Notes: a model not told the origin generated them from the letters alone. DNA of 64,000 nt from JAHRAW01 sp965249835 (GCA_965249835.1 CBDFMY010000003.1:1240001-1304000); one strand, 5' to 3'; shown: positions 38,563 through 47,996, numbered from the stretch's first letter. Numbers and translations are program-made.

Positions 38563-39219
38563 ATGAGTAATCTCGCGTTTCAACAAAGTTTATTTCCAAC
38601 AGAAAACAAACAGTCGCATGATTGCACGCGGCTTGTCGTGCCGCCGGAACAAATATGGTGCCTGCGCGCCGGTGGCGGGGATTATATTTCGGATTTCATT
38701 ACCTCGGAGGAAGAAACCGATTTGCTCGCCGCGGTTGATCGCGAGATTTGGAAAAACGATTTGCGACGGCGGGTGCAACATTATGGCTACCGTTACGATT
38801 ACACCGAGCGTAATATTACTGCTAGTGACCGGCTTGGCTCGTTGCCGATTTGGGTGAGAGAAATTAGCGAGCGCTTGACGACAAAAAAAATATTTCAATC
38901 GAAACCCGATCAGTTGATAGTAAATGAATATCAACCGGGGCAGGGCATCGCGCCGCATACTGACCGCGATTGTTTTGGCGCGGTGGTTGCCTCGCTATCA
39001 CTGGGTAGCGACTGCATGATGGAAATTACGCCGCATGGTAAAAACAAGCAAGATGATTTTAGTATTGTGCTACAGCGTCTGAGTCTGGTTGTGTTTCAGG
39101 GGCGGAGCCGAAATGTTTGGCGACACAGTATCGCGCCACGAAAAAGCGACCAGCAAGATGGATTCAAAATACCGCGCCAACGGCGTGTATCGCTCACCTT
39201 CCGCACCGTTGCAATTTGA
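38563..39219 (+). CDS. AlkB-like 2-oxoglutarate/Fe(II) dioxygenase
   Basis: A 218-residue dioxygenase of the AlkB superfamily. The iron site is HTD (132-134) with the distal His in WRHSI (188), and 2-oxoglutarate is held by the Arg-rich RRVSLTFR (207-214). NEYQPGQGIAPHTD is the family signature. Members remove alkyl groups from DNA or RNA bases; this variant is nearer to the ALKBH8-like branch than to E. coli AlkB, judging from the shorter N-terminal part. Divergent from the pfp operon. Confidence 0.88.
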   Translation: MSNLAFQQSLFPTENKQSHDCTRLVVPPEQIWCLRAGGGDYISDFITSEEETDLLAAVDREIWKNDLRRRVQHYGYRYDYTERNITASDRLGSLPIWVREISERLTTKKIFQSKPDQLIVNEYQPGQGIAPHTDRDCFGAVVASLSLGSDCMMEITPHGKNKQDDFSIVLQRLSLVVFQGRSRNVWRHSIAPRKSDQQDGFKIPRQRRVSLTFRTVAI

Positions 39220-39345
39220 GCGCACCTGCCCAGATTATGCTCCCTGGCATGCCCGGTGCTGACGAAAATGTAATCATCCGGTACATCAATACCGACTGCA
39301 TAAGCTCAGATACTTTTGGCTCTCCTCAACCCAAGAGGAGATGCC

Positions 39346-39588
39346 ATGCAAGTCCAGCATATTGGCTACGGAATAAGAGGGTTTTACCGCGTTGCCAAAA
39401 TCGGGCATCGTTGGGACATGAACCCTCATGCCCAAAAACGAATCGACATCCTGCGCTTCTGGGAAGTGCACGGTACCGCCGCCACCTGCGATGCCTTTGC
39501 AGTCAGCCGCCGCACTCTCTACCGCTGGCAGCAAACACTCGCCCAAGCCGGTGGCGACCATGATGCGCACATCGTCCCATTGACATAA
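39346..39588 (+). pseudogene. Truncated IS481-like transposase, N-terminal fragment
   Basis: About 80 codons: MQVQHIGYGIRGFYRVAKIG, then a helix-turn-helix segment AQKRIDILRFWEVHG, AATCDAFAVSRRTLYRWQQ. This is the N-terminal DNA-binding part of IS481/ISNCY-like integrase-type transposases. A good GAGGAG site precedes the ATG. The sequence then departs from the family after AQAGGD and stops, so the catalytic core is gone. The rest of the 39220-39763 spacer shows no other gene. Confidence 0.7.
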
Positions 39589-39763
39589 AACCCCGCGCCA
39601 CTAAAAAAGTGTCTGGCTTCCACAGGAACAGCGATCTCATCCCCGATTTTCAGGTCATTTATAAGTCTGGATAATTTTTCAATGAGATATAACTTGGGAT
39701 AGCAAATAAGAATTTAAATGTATTTCTGTTGCGCAATCTTAATTTCGAGACAATTCCAGGCTT

Positions 39764-40678
39764 CTAACAAGCCCTGGAAACAATCCACTTGCTGAAAGGC
39801 CGACAATAATTTCTGACTTGCGGGTTTTGTGATTGTGTCAGGTAGTAGCCGCACCCAGTCGCAATCTTGTCCTGAAAAGGCGCGACCAGCAACCCTTTTT
39901 CCAGCGCATCGCTGGTTAAAACGTTGCTGGCCAAGGTAAAACCGTTTCCGAGTTCCGCGGACTTTAACGCCAAGTGCGCGTGATTGTAATGGGGTCCATC
40001 TTTGGTTTCTATATTGGTTGCAAGGGAATGTCGCTTGGCGGCTACTGAAATCCAGTCTTGCCAGAAAACACCCACGTTGTCATCGTGAATAAGCGTGAAA
40101 TTCGACAAATCAGTCACGTCGATTGATTTCACGTTTTGTATAATTTCAGGACTGCACACCGGAAATATTTCTTCCGGGAATAATAACCGCGTGTTATTAG
40201 TGTTTGCGATCGCGTTGTGTTTTTTATCAGTCATGAATAATATTCCCAAGTCGGCTTCCGATGAACGCAAGCTATCCCGAAAATCATATGTAACTATTTT
40301 TATGGCTATATCCGGGTGAAGCGCCTCGAATTCCGACAAACGAGGGATTAGCCAGCGCGATGCGAACGAGTCCGTAGTTTGTATGGTGATGATCGCTTTA
40401 TTTTTACGGCGATCGATTTCACTATTGGAGAATTTCTCCAACAGATCTAGCAGAGAACCCAGTTCCAGCATATAACGAATTCCAAAATCGGTCAGCTCGA
40501 TCGCGCGAGTGCTCCGCTCAAACAGCTTAAGACCCAACCAGTCTTCAAGAAAACGCACTTGATGGCTTATTGCGGAAGAGGTCACGCACAACTCATCCCC
40601 AGCTTTTTTAAAGCTTTTATTGCGCGCCGCGGACTCGAAAGCCACGATGGCGTTTAATGGCGGAAGTCTCCTTCTCAT
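39764..40678 (-). CDS. LysR-family transcriptional regulator (GcvA-like)
   Basis: A 304-residue LysR regulator. The N-terminal winged helix reads PLNAIVAFESAARNKSFKKAGDELCVTSSAISHQ (part), typical of the GcvA branch, and the C-terminal effector domain begins ITIQTTDSFASRWLIPRL. It is divergent from the EamA exporter gene and may control it and itself. The effector is unknown. Confidence 0.92.
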   Translation of the reverse strand: MRRRLPPLNAIVAFESAARNKSFKKAGDELCVTSSAISHQVRFLEDWLGLKLFERSTRAIELTDFGIRYMLELGSLLDLLEKFSNSEIDRRKNKAIITIQTTDSFASRWLIPRLSEFEALHPDIAIKIVTYDFRDSLRSSEADLGILFMTDKKHNAIANTNNTRLLFPEEIFPVCSPEIIQNVKSIDVTDLSNFTLIHDDNVGVFWQDWISVAAKRHSLATNIETKDGPHYNHAHLALKSAELGNGFTLASNVLTSDALEKGLLVAPFQDKIATGCGYYLTQSQNPQVRNYCRPFSKWIVSRAC

Positions 40679-40715
40679 TAGTTATTTCTCATGGGTCGTT
40701 CATTAATATGTATTC

Positions 40716-40730
40716 CTGAGATTTATTCAG
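40716..40730. promoter_or_regulatory. Candidate LysR operator, T-N11-A with CTGA/TCAG arms
   Basis: CTGAGATTTATTCAG, with inverted CTGA/TCAG arms and a T-N11-A spacing, lies 38 bp before the LysR start in the divergent region (40679-40930). LysR proteins bind this kind of site. The remaining 250 bp between the two genes show no other clear feature. Confidence 0.4.
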
Positions 40731-40930
40731 CGTCCGGTTGAGTTTTTATCGTTTGCAAGCGTTCGCCAAACCCCATTACTATTTCACACAGCGTAAACAT
40801 TATTCATTCTGAAACTCGTCGATGGGAAGAACCAGACCATGGAAGTTATCGCGCAGAAAAATACACGCATGAGGCTTGTTTTTTCATCATTGAGCGTATT
40901 TAGTTTTTGCGCACAAATGACATAACAGAA

Positions 40931-41887
40931 ATGAACACCTCCTCCGAAAATAAAAAAGACGACATTGTTCTCGGCGTCGGCATCATCATTGCGACCGTGT
41001 TCACCATGGCGTTCTCCGATGCCATCATCAAATATATCAGCGCGGACTTCCCCCTGTGGCAAATCTTTGTGGTGCGCTCGCTCGTGGCGATACCCGTTTT
41101 AATCGCCATCGTATTGTTCGCATCGCAAATATCCGACATCCGCCCGCGCTCGCTGAAATGGACGATCACGCGCAGCATGTTGCTGGTGTTTATGTACATA
41201 GCCATCTACGCGGCAGTGCCATTGCTGCCTTTATCGGTCATAGCGGCGTCGCTTTATACCGGACCGATTTTCGTTGCCTTGTTTTCGGCCTTTCTCATCG
41301 GCGAGCCGGTCGGGACACGAAGATGGATCGCGGTTGTTCTTGGATTCATGGGGGTTGTTGTTATTCTCCGCCCGGACACGGAGGCTTTTTCATTCTATAT
41401 GTTGATACCGGTTATCGCCGGCTTGTTTTATGCGCTGGCGGCGATTATCACCAGAGCGAAATGCATCGATGAAAATCCGAAAATACTTGCCATCATGCTC
41501 AACTTATCGATTTTGATTATCGGATTGCTGGCGAGCGGCGTTGTTGTCTTGGCTCAGCCGCTACTCCGACACGGCATAACCTATCCGTTCCTTCTCGGCA
41601 ACTGGATTGCCATGCGGCCGCGCGAATGGGGCGTGATCGCGCTCTTGTCCTTCCTCATCGTCATCATCGGCATCGGCTTGGCGAAAGCGTATCAATCTGC
41701 GCCGCCGCCTATCATCGCCACTTTCGATTACACCTATCTGCTGTTCGCCGCCTGGTGGGGATTTTTGTTTTTCTCCGAAATCCCGAACCTGGAAACGATC
41801 ATTGGAATGGTGATAATTGTTATCGCTGGCTTTCTTGTGATTGGTTCTGGTGTCAATAAAGGCGGACAACAAAGACGCGTCGGTTGA
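40931..41887 (+). CDS. EamA/DMT-family metabolite exporter
   Basis: A 318-residue membrane protein with ten hydrophobic helices in two EamA repeats; landmarks are FTMAFSDAIIKYISADFPLWQ, RSLVAIPVL and the C-terminal repeat ending PNLETIIGMVIIVIAGFLVI. DMT proteins mostly export amino acids, nucleotides or other small metabolites. The ATG at 40931 is preferred over a TTG at 40907. Divergent LysR gene is the probable regulator. Confidence 0.88.
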   Translation: MNTSSENKKDDIVLGVGIIIATVFTMAFSDAIIKYISADFPLWQIFVVRSLVAIPVLIAIVLFASQISDIRPRSLKWTITRSMLLVFMYIAIYAAVPLLPLSVIAASLYTGPIFVALFSAFLIGEPVGTRRWIAVVLGFMGVVVILRPDTEAFSFYMLIPVIAGLFYALAAIITRAKCIDENPKILAIMLNLSILIIGLLASGVVVLAQPLLRHGITYPFLLGNWIAMRPREWGVIALLSFLIVIIGIGLAKAYQSAPPPIIATFDYTYLLFAAWWGFLFFSEIPNLETIIGMVIIVIAGFLVIGSGVNKGGQQRRVG

Positions 41888-41941
41888 CTCGCTGGCACTG
41901 ATAGTTACCGCATCGGCCTGAACTGGAAATTCGGTTCGGCG

Positions 41942-42055
41942 ATCGCTCTGGATGTGGTCGACCAGATCAATAACCGGCCGCGCAAATGCCTTGGCATGAA
42001 AACACCGAATCAGGCACTATTCGGCATAAATCCCCCTGTTGCACTTCGAGGTTGA
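41942..42055 (+). pseudogene. IS30-family transposase C-terminal remnant
   Basis: In-frame sequence reads IALDVVDQINNRPRKCLGMK, then TPNQALFGINPPVALRG and a stop, the standard C-terminal tail of IS30-type transposases. The rest of the transposase is missing. The sequence just after the stop (GAATCCAAGGACTTATAC) recurs in a second remnant near 55780-55860 and is probably the IS right end. The 41888-42163 spacer has no other gene. Confidence 0.8.
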
Positions 42056-42163
42056 ATCCAAGGACTTATACACGCACTGGAATCGGCGGCGTGCTCGCCG
42101 TATAATCGCCATCATGACCCGCCATCCCCTTCCGGCAACCGCACGGTTGCAACGCCACGGGCA

Positions 42164-43486
42164 ATGGACATGACCGTCGCCAGCCACGAGACCATCCTCG
42201 TCATTGGCGGCGGCATCAGTGGCATGACCACGGCGCTGGAAGCGGCCGAATGTGGCAAGCAGGTAATCTTGATTGAAAAAAATCCGGCACTCGGTGGGCG
42301 CGTATCGCAACTGCATCGCTACTTCCCCAAACTTTGTCGCCCGACTTGCGGGCAAGAAATTAATCTGCGGCGCATCAAGGCGAATAAATTTCTGCGCGTT
42401 TTGACCATGGCCGAAATCACCAGCCTTAGCGGCGAGGCCGGCAACTACACCGCGCACATTAAAATTCATCCGCGTTATGTGAATGAAAACTGCACCGCTT
42501 GCGGCGCATGCGCACGCGCCGTGAGTGCGCAAATTGACGACCCGCATAATTACGGCATGGGGAAAATCAGTGCCGCGTATTTGCCCAACAACATGGCGTA
42601 TCCGCAACGTTATGTTCTCGACCGGTCCATTGTCGGCACCGAACAGGGCGAAGCCGCAAAAGCCGCGTGTCCGGTGGATGCGATTGATTTGGAGATGCAA
42701 GAGAAGGAAATAGAAATCACTTGCGGCGCGGTGGTTTTTGCCACCGGCTGGCGACCATATGATGCGGCGCGCATTGAACCATATGGATACGCACGCTATG
42801 CCGATGTCATCACCAGCGTTGAGTTCGAGCGCATGATGGATCCATTTGGCCCGACCGCGGGAAAATTAACCCGACCGTCCAACGGTGAGGACGCGAAAGA
42901 CATCGCATTCATTCAATGCGCCGGTTCGCGTGACCGCAATCATCTCGCGCATTGTTCGCGCATCTGTTGCATGGCATCGCTGAAACAAGCCACTTACCTT
43001 GCAGAGCAATACGGCGATGACCAAGACGCGCGTGCGACCATCTATTATATTGATATCCGAACCATCGATCGCTTTGAAGATTTTGAACGACAAGTGCGCG
43101 CCGATGCGCGCGTGCATTTTATTAAATCCAAAGTCGCCAGCATCGAGCAGGACGCGGACGGCAAACCGCTGCTGATCGGCGTTGACACCCACGGCTATCA
43201 CCGCTACCAAAACGCGCACGACCTGGTTGTGCTGGCGATCGGTATGACCCCCAGTGTTGACATCGCTGCGTTGCTGAAAACCAATCACGAGGTCGCGGTG
43301 GATGCCGGCGGATTTATCGAACTTGAGCAGATCAATGGCGCAGAGAATGACGACACGCATGGCGTGTTCGCGGCCGGCTGCGCGTCCAATCCGCTGGATG
43401 TAAATCGCTCGGTGCAAAGTGCCACCGCGGCGGCGTTGCGCGCCATTCAGGTAGTCAATCGCGTGTCCCGCGCGCAAAAAACATGA
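42164..43486 (+). CDS. qmoA: QmoA-like / HdrA-like FAD protein
   Basis: A 440-residue HdrA-type flavoprotein. FAD-binding GGGISGMTTALEAAECGKQV lies near the N-terminus, with HdrA-like ALGGRVSQLHRYFPKLC, a Cys group ENCTACGACA and a later CAGSRD...CSRICC pattern. In sulfate reducers and many sulfur oxidisers QmoA forms part of the quinone-interacting complex that exchanges electrons with APS reductase. Its stop overlaps the qmoB ATG by 4 bp. Genes for aprAB and sat are not in this window, so the sulfur role is inferred. Confidence 0.82.
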   Translation: MDMTVASHETILVIGGGISGMTTALEAAECGKQVILIEKNPALGGRVSQLHRYFPKLCRPTCGQEINLRRIKANKFLRVLTMAEITSLSGEAGNYTAHIKIHPRYVNENCTACGACARAVSAQIDDPHNYGMGKISAAYLPNNMAYPQRYVLDRSIVGTEQGEAAKAACPVDAIDLEMQEKEIEITCGAVVFATGWRPYDAARIEPYGYARYADVITSVEFERMMDPFGPTAGKLTRPSNGEDAKDIAFIQCAGSRDRNHLAHCSRICCMASLKQATYLAEQYGDDQDARATIYYIDIRTIDRFEDFERQVRADARVHFIKSKVASIEQDADGKPLLIGVDTHGYHRYQNAHDLVVLAIGMTPSVDIAALLKTNHEVAVDAGGFIELEQINGAENDDTHGVFAAGCASNPLDVNRSVQSATAAALRAIQVVNRVSRAQKT

Positions 43487-45789
43487 ACGACTCAACGATA
43501 AAACTCGGCGCGTATTTGTGCAAAGGCTGCGGCTTGGGCGAGCGTCTTGATACGGATAAATTGGCCACGGTCGCCGAACAAAGCGGCGCGACCACGGTCA
43601 AGACGCATGATTATTTGTGCAGTGCCGACGGCGTCGCCACTATCCGCGATGACATCGAAAACCAACAAGTCACCCATGTCGTCATCGGTGCTTGCTCGCG
43701 CCGCGCCAAAACCGAAGCGTTTGGTTTTGACGAAGCATCACACGAATCACATGGCGCGGCGGTGGCGCGGGCGAATTTGCGCGAAGGCGTGATTTGGACG
43801 CAACCGGATACGCCGGATGCGCGCGAGACCACCCAGGAGATGGCGGATGATTATGTGCGCATGGCATGCACCGAAGCGAAGTTCATGCAGTTGCCGAAAG
43901 CCGATGCCGAGAGCGCTGCCAACAAGCGCATTCTGGTGGTCGGCGGCGGCGTCAGCGGCATGACCGCGGCATGGCAATCGGCGCGCGCCGGCTATGCGGT
44001 TTTGCTGGTGGAAAAAAGCCCCGCGCTCGGCGGCTGGGCGCGTTCGTTGCATCGTTGTCTGCCGCGCACCGAGCCACATGCGCAACCGGTGCACAATGAC
44101 ATCGCGCAACTCATCAAGGCGGTGGAAGATCACGCTAGTATCACGGTGTTTTTGAATGCCACCGTAGCCAAAACCAGCGGTGCACCGGGGCGTTTTTCGG
44201 TGGACATTGCGAGTGGCCGCACCACCGTTACCGAGAACATCGGCGGCATCGTGCAAGCCAGTGGTTTCAGTCGGTACGATGCCAACCGCCTGCCGGAATT
44301 TTCCTACGGCAAAACTCCGGATGTGATCGACCAAACCGAGTTGGAGGCACTGGCGGTCAAAGCCGGCGACAATGGCGGCAATGGTGGCAATGGCGGAGTG
44401 ATAACGCGCCCCTCCAACGGCAAACCGGTTAACAGCGTGGTGTTCGTGCAGTGCGCCGGCCAACGCTCGCAAAAGCCCGGACATCTGCCATATTGCTCCG
44501 GTTATTGTTGCAACGTAAGCATCAAGCAGGCGATGTATTTCAAGGAGCAAAACCCCGACATTGATACCAATGTGATTTATTCCGACCTGCGCACGCCCGG
44601 CAACGGCGAGGATTTTTATCGTGCGGCGCAACAGCAAGGCGTGGTGTTCACCAACGGCGAGGTGGCCTCGGTTGTGCCTGATGCCGAACAGTTGGCGGTG
44701 CATTTTCGCGATCATATCTTGCACCAAGACGCGGTCGCGCACGCCGATCTGGTGGTGCTGGCAACCGGGCAAGTGCCGAATTCGGGGGTGGATATCGAGG
44801 CCGACAATGACGCCGGGGATGCCGAGGGCAAGAGTGCCGAGGGTAGCGCCGAAAATAAAAAACCCGGCGAGGTCAGGGTTTCGGTGGAGTCCATTCTCAA
44901 TCTCGATTACCGTCAGGGTCCCGACCTGCCGCATTTGAAACACGGCTTCAGCGATTCGCATTTCATCTGTTTCCCATATGAGACGCGCCGCACCGGCATT
45001 TACGCGTGCGGTCCGGTGCGCCGCCCGATGGACATTCAGCAATCCATTGAAGATGCCACCGGCGCAGCGATGAAGGCGATTCAATCGGTCGAAGCCGCCA
45101 ACTTCGGGCGTGCCGCGCATCCGCGTGTCGGCGATTTGTCCTATCCGAGTTTCCGCAAGGACGGCTGCACCCAGTGTAAGCGTTGCACCGTGGAATGTCC
45201 GTTCGGCGCCATCGACGAAGATGAAAACGGCTATCCGCAGTTCAACGAATCGCGCTGCCGGCGTTGCGGCACTTGCATGGGCGCGTGTCCGGTGCGCGTG
45301 ATTTCGTTTGAAAATTATTCGGTGGACACCGTCGGCCAGCAAATCAAAGCCATTGAAATGCCCGATGAATTCGACGAGAAGCCGCGCATCCTGATTCTCG
45401 CTTGTGAAAACGATGCCTATCCGGCGCTGGATATGGCGGCGCACAACCGCATCCAATACAACGCCTTCGTGCGCGTGATTCCGATTCGCTGCCTGGGTTC
45501 GGTGAATTTGATCTGGGTGACCGATGCGATTAACTCCGGCTTTGACGGCATCATGATGATGGGCTGCAAAAAGGGTGATGACTATCAATGTCACTTCGTG
45601 CGCGGTTCCGAGTTGGCGCACGAGCGCATGAGCAAGATTGACGACACCTTAACGCAATTGCAACTGGAAACCGAGCGCGTGCAAACGTTTGAAGTGGAAA
45701 TCACTGACATTGAACGCGTGCCGAAACTGATTAACGACTACGCCGAAAAAATAGACGCGCTCGGCATGAATCCGTTCAAAGGGTTTTGA
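43483..45789 (+). CDS. qmoB: QmoB-like protein: HdrA flavoprotein plus ferredoxin and MvhD domains
   Basis: A 768-residue protein. A second HdrA-like FAD domain (GGGVSGMTAAWQSARAGYAV near 147) is followed by a two-cluster 4Fe-4S segment (CTQCKRCTVECP and CRRCGTCMGACP, about 562-605) and a C-terminal MvhD-like domain (CENDA, IPIRCLGSVNLIW, GCKKGDDYQCH). That combination is the mark of QmoB. The last 331 bp occur again at 47514-47844. In the ancestral operon hdrC probably followed directly; two DNA-modification modules now intervene. Confidence 0.85.
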   Translation: MNDSTIKLGAYLCKGCGLGERLDTDKLATVAEQSGATTVKTHDYLCSADGVATIRDDIENQQVTHVVIGACSRRAKTEAFGFDEASHESHGAAVARANLREGVIWTQPDTPDARETTQEMADDYVRMACTEAKFMQLPKADAESAANKRILVVGGGVSGMTAAWQSARAGYAVLLVEKSPALGGWARSLHRCLPRTEPHAQPVHNDIAQLIKAVEDHASITVFLNATVAKTSGAPGRFSVDIASGRTTVTENIGGIVQASGFSRYDANRLPEFSYGKTPDVIDQTELEALAVKAGDNGGNGGNGGVITRPSNGKPVNSVVFVQCAGQRSQKPGHLPYCSGYCCNVSIKQAMYFKEQNPDIDTNVIYSDLRTPGNGEDFYRAAQQQGVVFTNGEVASVVPDAEQLAVHFRDHILHQDAVAHADLVVLATGQVPNSGVDIEADNDAGDAEGKSAEGSAENKKPGEVRVSVESILNLDYRQGPDLPHLKHGFSDSHFICFPYETRRTGIYACGPVRRPMDIQQSIEDATGAAMKAIQSVEAANFGRAAHPRVGDLSYPSFRKDGCTQCKRCTVECPFGAIDEDENGYPQFNESRCRRCGTCMGACPVRVISFENYSVDTVGQQIKAIEMPDEFDEKPRILILACENDAYPALDMAAHNRIQYNAFVRVIPIRCLGSVNLIWVTDAINSGFDGIMMMGCKKGDDYQCHFVRGSELAHERMSKIDDTLTQLQLETERVQTFEVEITDIERVPKLINDYAEKIDALGMNPFKGF
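45459..45789 (+). repeat. 331-bp direct repeat, original copy (qmoB 3' end)
   Basis: The end of qmoB from CAACGCCTTCGTG to its TGA. It matches 47514-47844 at a constant offset of 2055 bp, with only two differences noticed (ATTAACTCC versus ATCAACTCT). Sequence diverges at once after the stop codon. Confidence 0.95.
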
Positions 45790-45883
45790 TAGTACTCTGA
45801 AGATTTCGGCACGGAATCAGTTTGCAATCCCATGAAAGAAACTATAGTGTTCATAACTAGGTGATTTCAACCAACCCAATTTT
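45790..45883. other. Short spacer before the inserted R-M pair
   Basis: Ninety-four AT-rich bases starting directly after the duplicated qmoB end. ACTATAGTG followed by TTCATAACTAGGTG could be promoter or operator sequence for the R-M genes, but no firm -35/-10 pair can be assigned. Confidence 0.3.
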
Positions 45884-46786
45884 ATGTATCAGCGACCGGC
45901 ATCCACTCTTTCCACATTTGCCGAAGCAAATGTCAGGCAAGCCGATATTTTTCAGGCTGACGGGACGGACGTTTGCAGTGAGAAATTTGTGGGTTGCAGT
46001 ATTGACCAGTATTATACCAAACCTGAAATAGTTTCGATCTGTTTGCGCGAATTGGGCAGGTTGTCCGAGTTTGATTGCGTGATTGAACCTAGTGCCGGCG
46101 ATGGTGCATTTTTTTCCAAGATTAAGCATAGCAACTTAATAGGATTGGATATTACTCCGCATCATCCAGCGATTAAAAAAGCAAACTGGCTGACTTACAA
46201 AATAGACAGCGCATACAAAAAAGTGGTGGTGGTGGGTAACCCGCCATTTGGCAGATTTAATAATTTGTCCGCGGCATTTATCCAACATGCATTAAAATTC
46301 CCCGCAGTTTCGTGCATCGGTTTTATTTTGCCCGATGTGTATAACAAACATACCCGACAAGCGATACTGCCAAGCCATTGGCGCATTAAAACGAACCATA
46401 AATTGCCGCGCAATGCGTTTTTGTATGAAGGAGAAACCCAACATGTGCCATGTTCGTTTTTTGTGTTTTGTCGGTCACAGGGCAAGGATTTGCGTGTACC
46501 GACCAAATTGCCGAACATTGCGGATTTTAGCTTTTCCAATTGCAAAGATTACGATGTGTTTATTTTTGGTGCTGCACCAAAAAATATATTACGGCAGGGG
46601 GAAGTTAAGAAAAATAATCGCGGGCATTTTCTGAAATCACATATTGATGTTAATCGGTTAATTGCCAACTTAAACGCGGTGGTTTGGCAAGGCAACTCAT
46701 GTGCAAGCGGCGGTGTGTATTGGCTGACCAAAAATGAATTGGCGATGCAGTATTATCACAGACACACGATTGGGCCAAAACCATGA
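45884..46786 (+). CDS. Adenine-specific DNA methyltransferase of a type II R-M pair
   Basis: A 300-residue methyltransferase with the AdoMet motif EPSAGDGAF (68-76) before the catalytic NPPFG (119-123), the order of gamma-type N6-adenine enzymes. The C-terminal half contains a recognition-like region of unknown specificity. AT-rich and embedded in a metabolic operon. Its stop overlaps the ATG of the putative restriction gene by 4 bp. Confidence 0.82.
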   Translation: MYQRPASTLSTFAEANVRQADIFQADGTDVCSEKFVGCSIDQYYTKPEIVSICLRELGRLSEFDCVIEPSAGDGAFFSKIKHSNLIGLDITPHHPAIKKANWLTYKIDSAYKKVVVVGNPPFGRFNNLSAAFIQHALKFPAVSCIGFILPDVYNKHTRQAILPSHWRIKTNHKLPRNAFLYEGETQHVPCSFFVFCRSQGKDLRVPTKLPNIADFSFSNCKDYDVFIFGAAPKNILRQGEVKKNNRGHFLKSHIDVNRLIANLNAVVWQGNSCASGGVYWLTKNELAMQYYHRHTIGPKP

Positions 46787-47373
46787 AATTAACAAGACAA
46801 GACAAAAGAGACATGAGGTCATTGGCAACGACTGTTTATGAAAGCCAAGCAAAGTCCAGTGTTTTGGTGATGCGAGTCAAAGATAAATTAATAGCGGCCG
46901 AACTTACCGGAGTAGTAACCGCGGTGGAATTTTATCGAATCACTGCATTGATGAGCACTCAAATGCGCGCGCCGTTATGGGAAAAATATTTTATTGAAAA
47001 ACATGGATTTAATCGGGTTCAACCCGCTGAAAACCAAGGTGATATGGAAAAAAACGGAAATTACTACGAATATAAGGCATCTGGATTTAACGCCAAAAAT
47101 GAATTGAGACTCCTCCAAATTCGGCATTGGCAAAATTGCGATTACATATTCCAATTTATATCCGGCGAAGGGGCAGACACATTTTGCCTTACCAAAAAAC
47201 AAATGAAAGTCGAAATGAAAATCAATAAAGCTCACCCGGCACATGGCACAAAGACAGTCAATTTAAATAATAAAATGGTGGAATACATGATGACTGTGAA
47301 GAGAGAAAGAATGAATGATGTTTGGATGAAAAAGTATTTTGTTGCAGACCCGTTACAGATAGGCGTTGTCTGA
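46783..47373 (+). CDS. Putative type II restriction endonuclease, PD-(D/E)XK-like
   Basis: A 196-residue protein. Residues 87-98 (GDMEKNGNYYEYKAS region) give Asp 87 and Glu 96-x-Lys 98, an active-site pattern of the D-(n)-E-x-K kind. It is followed by LRLLQIRHWQNCDYIFQFI, where a Gln/His-bearing strand often follows the nuclease core in such enzymes. Coupling to a methyltransferase gene makes a restriction enzyme the best guess. Specificity unknown; family assignment would need a profile search. Confidence 0.65.
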   Translation: MKLTRQDKRDMRSLATTVYESQAKSSVLVMRVKDKLIAAELTGVVTAVEFYRITALMSTQMRAPLWEKYFIEKHGFNRVQPAENQGDMEKNGNYYEYKASGFNAKNELRLLQIRHWQNCDYIFQFISGEGADTFCLTKKQMKVEMKINKAHPAHGTKTVNLNNKMVEYMMTVKRERMNDVWMKKYFVADPLQIGVV

Positions 47374-47490
47374 TATTAAATTACAAAGACGATTTTTCAT
47401 TACAAAAATAACTGCTCCAACCATGTCCGGTATCCGCCCACAAGTCGGTATAATTGACGGAATTCGGAAAATCTCCAATCAATCGCCCCA

Positions 47491-47844
47491 ATGAATCCAA
47501 TCGAAAAATATCGCAACGCCTTCGTGCGCGTGATTCCGATTCGCTGCCTGGGTTCGGTGAATTTGATCTGGGTGACCGATGCGATCAACTCTGGCTTTGA
47601 CGGCATCATGATGATGGGCTGCAAAAAGGGTGATGACTATCAATGTCACTTCGTGCGCGGTTCCGAGTTGGCGCACGAGCGCATGAGCAAGATTGACGAC
47701 ACCTTAACGCAATTGCAACTGGAAACCGAGCGCGTGCAAACGTTTGAAGTGGAAATCACTGACATTGAACGCGTGCCGAAACTGATTAACGACTACGCCG
47801 AAAAAATAGACGCGCTCGGCATGAATCCGTTCAAAGGGTTTTGA
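47491..47844 (+). pseudogene. Duplicated qmoB C-terminal fragment
   Basis: An open frame of 117 codons. Codons 9 onwards are the duplicated last 331 bp of qmoB; the first eight (MNPIEKYR) are not from qmoB but resemble the start of hdrC, where AVEKYRNQFLRE follows the ATG. It lacks the first Cys motif of the MvhD domain, so a working protein is doubtful. It marks the downstream edge of the inserted unit. Confidence 0.85.
47514..47844 (+). repeat. 331-bp direct repeat, second copy
   Basis: About 99% identical to 45459-45789, including the TGA. The pair brackets the R-M genes; the unit from 45790 to 47844 is 2055 bp. Confidence 0.95.
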
Positions 47845-47846
47845 GC

Positions 47847-47948
47847 GTGATTATATTTGGCATGTTGTTTTTAATTGTGGTGATATTCGCATCTATATCT
47901 GCTATCTTTGTATGCCACCACCTTCTTGGTCGCATTCTGGCCGTTTAG
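47847..47948 (+). CDS. Possible 33-residue single-helix membrane peptide
   Basis: A GTG-started frame reads VIIFGMLFLIVVIFASISAI followed by FVCHHLLGRILAV, almost one continuous membrane helix. AAAGGG lies about 8 bp upstream. It sits between the duplicated qmoB end and the methyltransferase-HNH gene. It may be a chance opening in AT-rich DNA. Confidence 0.25.
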   Translation: MIIFGMLFLIVVIFASISAIFVCHHLLGRILAV

Positions 47949-47996
47949 TATATTGCTCTCATTATTAGAAATCGCTGTCAATCAAGTGTTTGAACA

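Noticed and set aside
41888..41941. Outer-membrane protein C-terminal remnant (YRIGLNWKFG)
   Set aside because: The resemblance to beta-barrel ends covers under a dozen residues directly ahead of the IS30-type remnant, too short to support.
43747..45621. A 624-codon frame on the minus strand opposite qmoB
   Set aside because: It is antisense to a gene with complete FAD and iron-sulfur motifs. The His/Arg-rich translation is typical of an antisense shadow.
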